Origin: Chara braunii
Taxonomy: Eukaryota > Streptophyta > Charophyceae > Charales > Characeae
NCBI GenBank assembly: GCA_003427395.1
Contig: BFEA01000058.1
Coordinates: 3,713,839 to 3,766,748, forward strand
Length of the DNA: 52,910 nucleotides
Direction: 5' to 3'
The notes beneath the pieces were generated by a model that worked only from the letters and a program-made list of their open reading frames with translations, was not told where the DNA came from and searched no databases. Positions within the stretch are counted from its first letter, which is position 1; the number at the start of each line of letters is the position of its first letter. Positions 52,514 to 52,910 of this stretch are shown one piece after another. Position numbers and translations under genes: made by a program.

Positions 52514-52598
52514 CGAGTATCGATTCTTCAGCATATTCCACTTCTTTCTTCTGCTCCTCCTTTGTTGAACCCGCCAGTATTTCGACAACGTCAACTGC
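52514..52598 (-). CDS. putative internal exon upstream of 52312
   Basis: 85 bases, acceptor GTCTCTGCAG, donor CTCG/GTAGGA. Reads AVDVVEILAGSTKEEQKKEV then EYAEESIL, charged and helical. Its exit phase (one base) does not match the entry of the 52312 exon in its only open frame, so an exon may lie between them or one border is wrong. Confidence 0.42.
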
Positions 52599-52910
52599 CT
52601 GCAGAGACACAATTCAGCAGTCCTCAGATGATGCAGTTGTTCTCACACATAGGCTACAGTGTCCACAGGGCACACACCATTCCGTTTTGCACCTCCTACA
52701 TCTCGTTTGTCCGTTGTGCTTCCGTTTTCTTCCCTTTGCTCATCCAATGAGTAAGGAGCATGGGGAAGAAGCCTGGCAACAGCGGGTGTTCATCAGGCCT
52801 TCGCATGGCGACGTGCAGCTGGAAGTCGGAGAAATGGAAAAGGGACGATGGAAAAAAAGGATGCAATATCGAGTCCAGGCTATCCACCCAGCGCCCATCA
52901 ACTCGTGTAA
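52599..52910 (-). other. window edge; possible further exon
   Basis: After the acceptor-like CTCCGACTTCCAG the minus strand reads LHVAMRRPDEHPLLPGFFPM, LLTHWMS with no clear donor. The gene would continue beyond the window. Confidence 0.3.

Noticed and set aside
1-52910. CRISPR array, bacterial operons or a viral genome
   Set aside because: No regularly spaced identical repeats with unique spacers; the content is eukaryotic transposon and intron sequence.

Overview
This window is repeat-rich nuclear DNA from a eukaryote. It has no operon-like gene packing, many microsatellites, single-base N gaps, spliced exons with GT/AG borders, U6 snRNA retro-copies, a tRNA-derived SINE and several Ty3/Gypsy LTR retrotransposons. 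The retrotransposons are primed by initiator-tRNA-Met and carry chromodomain-like integrase tails. One spliced gene resembles the green-lineage LETM1-like family. Taken together I infer a large plant or charophyte genome (a Chara-like alga would fit), but nothing here identifies the species outright.

Layout, left to right. 1-4311: non-coding DNA with (CA)n and (CT)n tracts and a ~0.8 kb inverted-repeat element (2365-3166). 4312-13141: an old Ty3/Gypsy element (call it E1) with both LTRs and broken gag, protease, RT, RNase H and integrase; two foreign pieces sit inside its integrase. 13142-15707: G-rich tandem repeats, a possible minus-strand terminal exon, a truncated U6 copy and a small TTAA-flanked element. 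15708-24127: a younger Ty3/Gypsy element (E2) with near-identical LTRs, a 4-bp target duplication and a consensus primer-binding site; it has lost the integrase catalytic core. 24585-25869 and 28106-29481: two related solo LTRs, each with its own 4-bp target duplication. 29.5-36.6 kb: minisatellites and simple repeats, plus one unexplained 180-codon ORF (31519-32061). 36.6-40.5 kb: an inverted-repeat element, a LINE 3' fragment, a sequencing-library adapter chimera (39048-39470) and a second copy of the 2.4 kb element.

41.2-44.5 kb on the minus strand holds the best host gene. I can chain six or seven small exons with compatible phases; the last visible exons read like a LETM1-like protein. 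Its introns carry a foldback element, a decayed tandem exon copy, a SINE and a U6 retro-copy. At 47.1-48.9 kb lies a 5'-truncated relative of E2 (E3), minus strand. 49.0-50.7 kb is pyrimidine-rich simple sequence. At 51.3-52.0 kb there is a foldback element and two small TTAA elements back to back. Two further minus-strand exons (52216-52598) lead off the right edge and may or may not belong to the same gene.

How the parts relate: most of the sequence is mobile-element debris. The E2/E3 family shares LTRs, PBS type and integrase tail. The two solo LTRs show that recombination removes elements here. The small TTAA-flanked and foldback families are non-autonomous DNA elements with several copies inside this one window. 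The most interesting biology is the TTAA-type family and the intron-invaded LETM1-like gene. The most important practical warning is the Tn5 adapter junction, which shows the assembly is chimeric at 39.05-39.47 kb.
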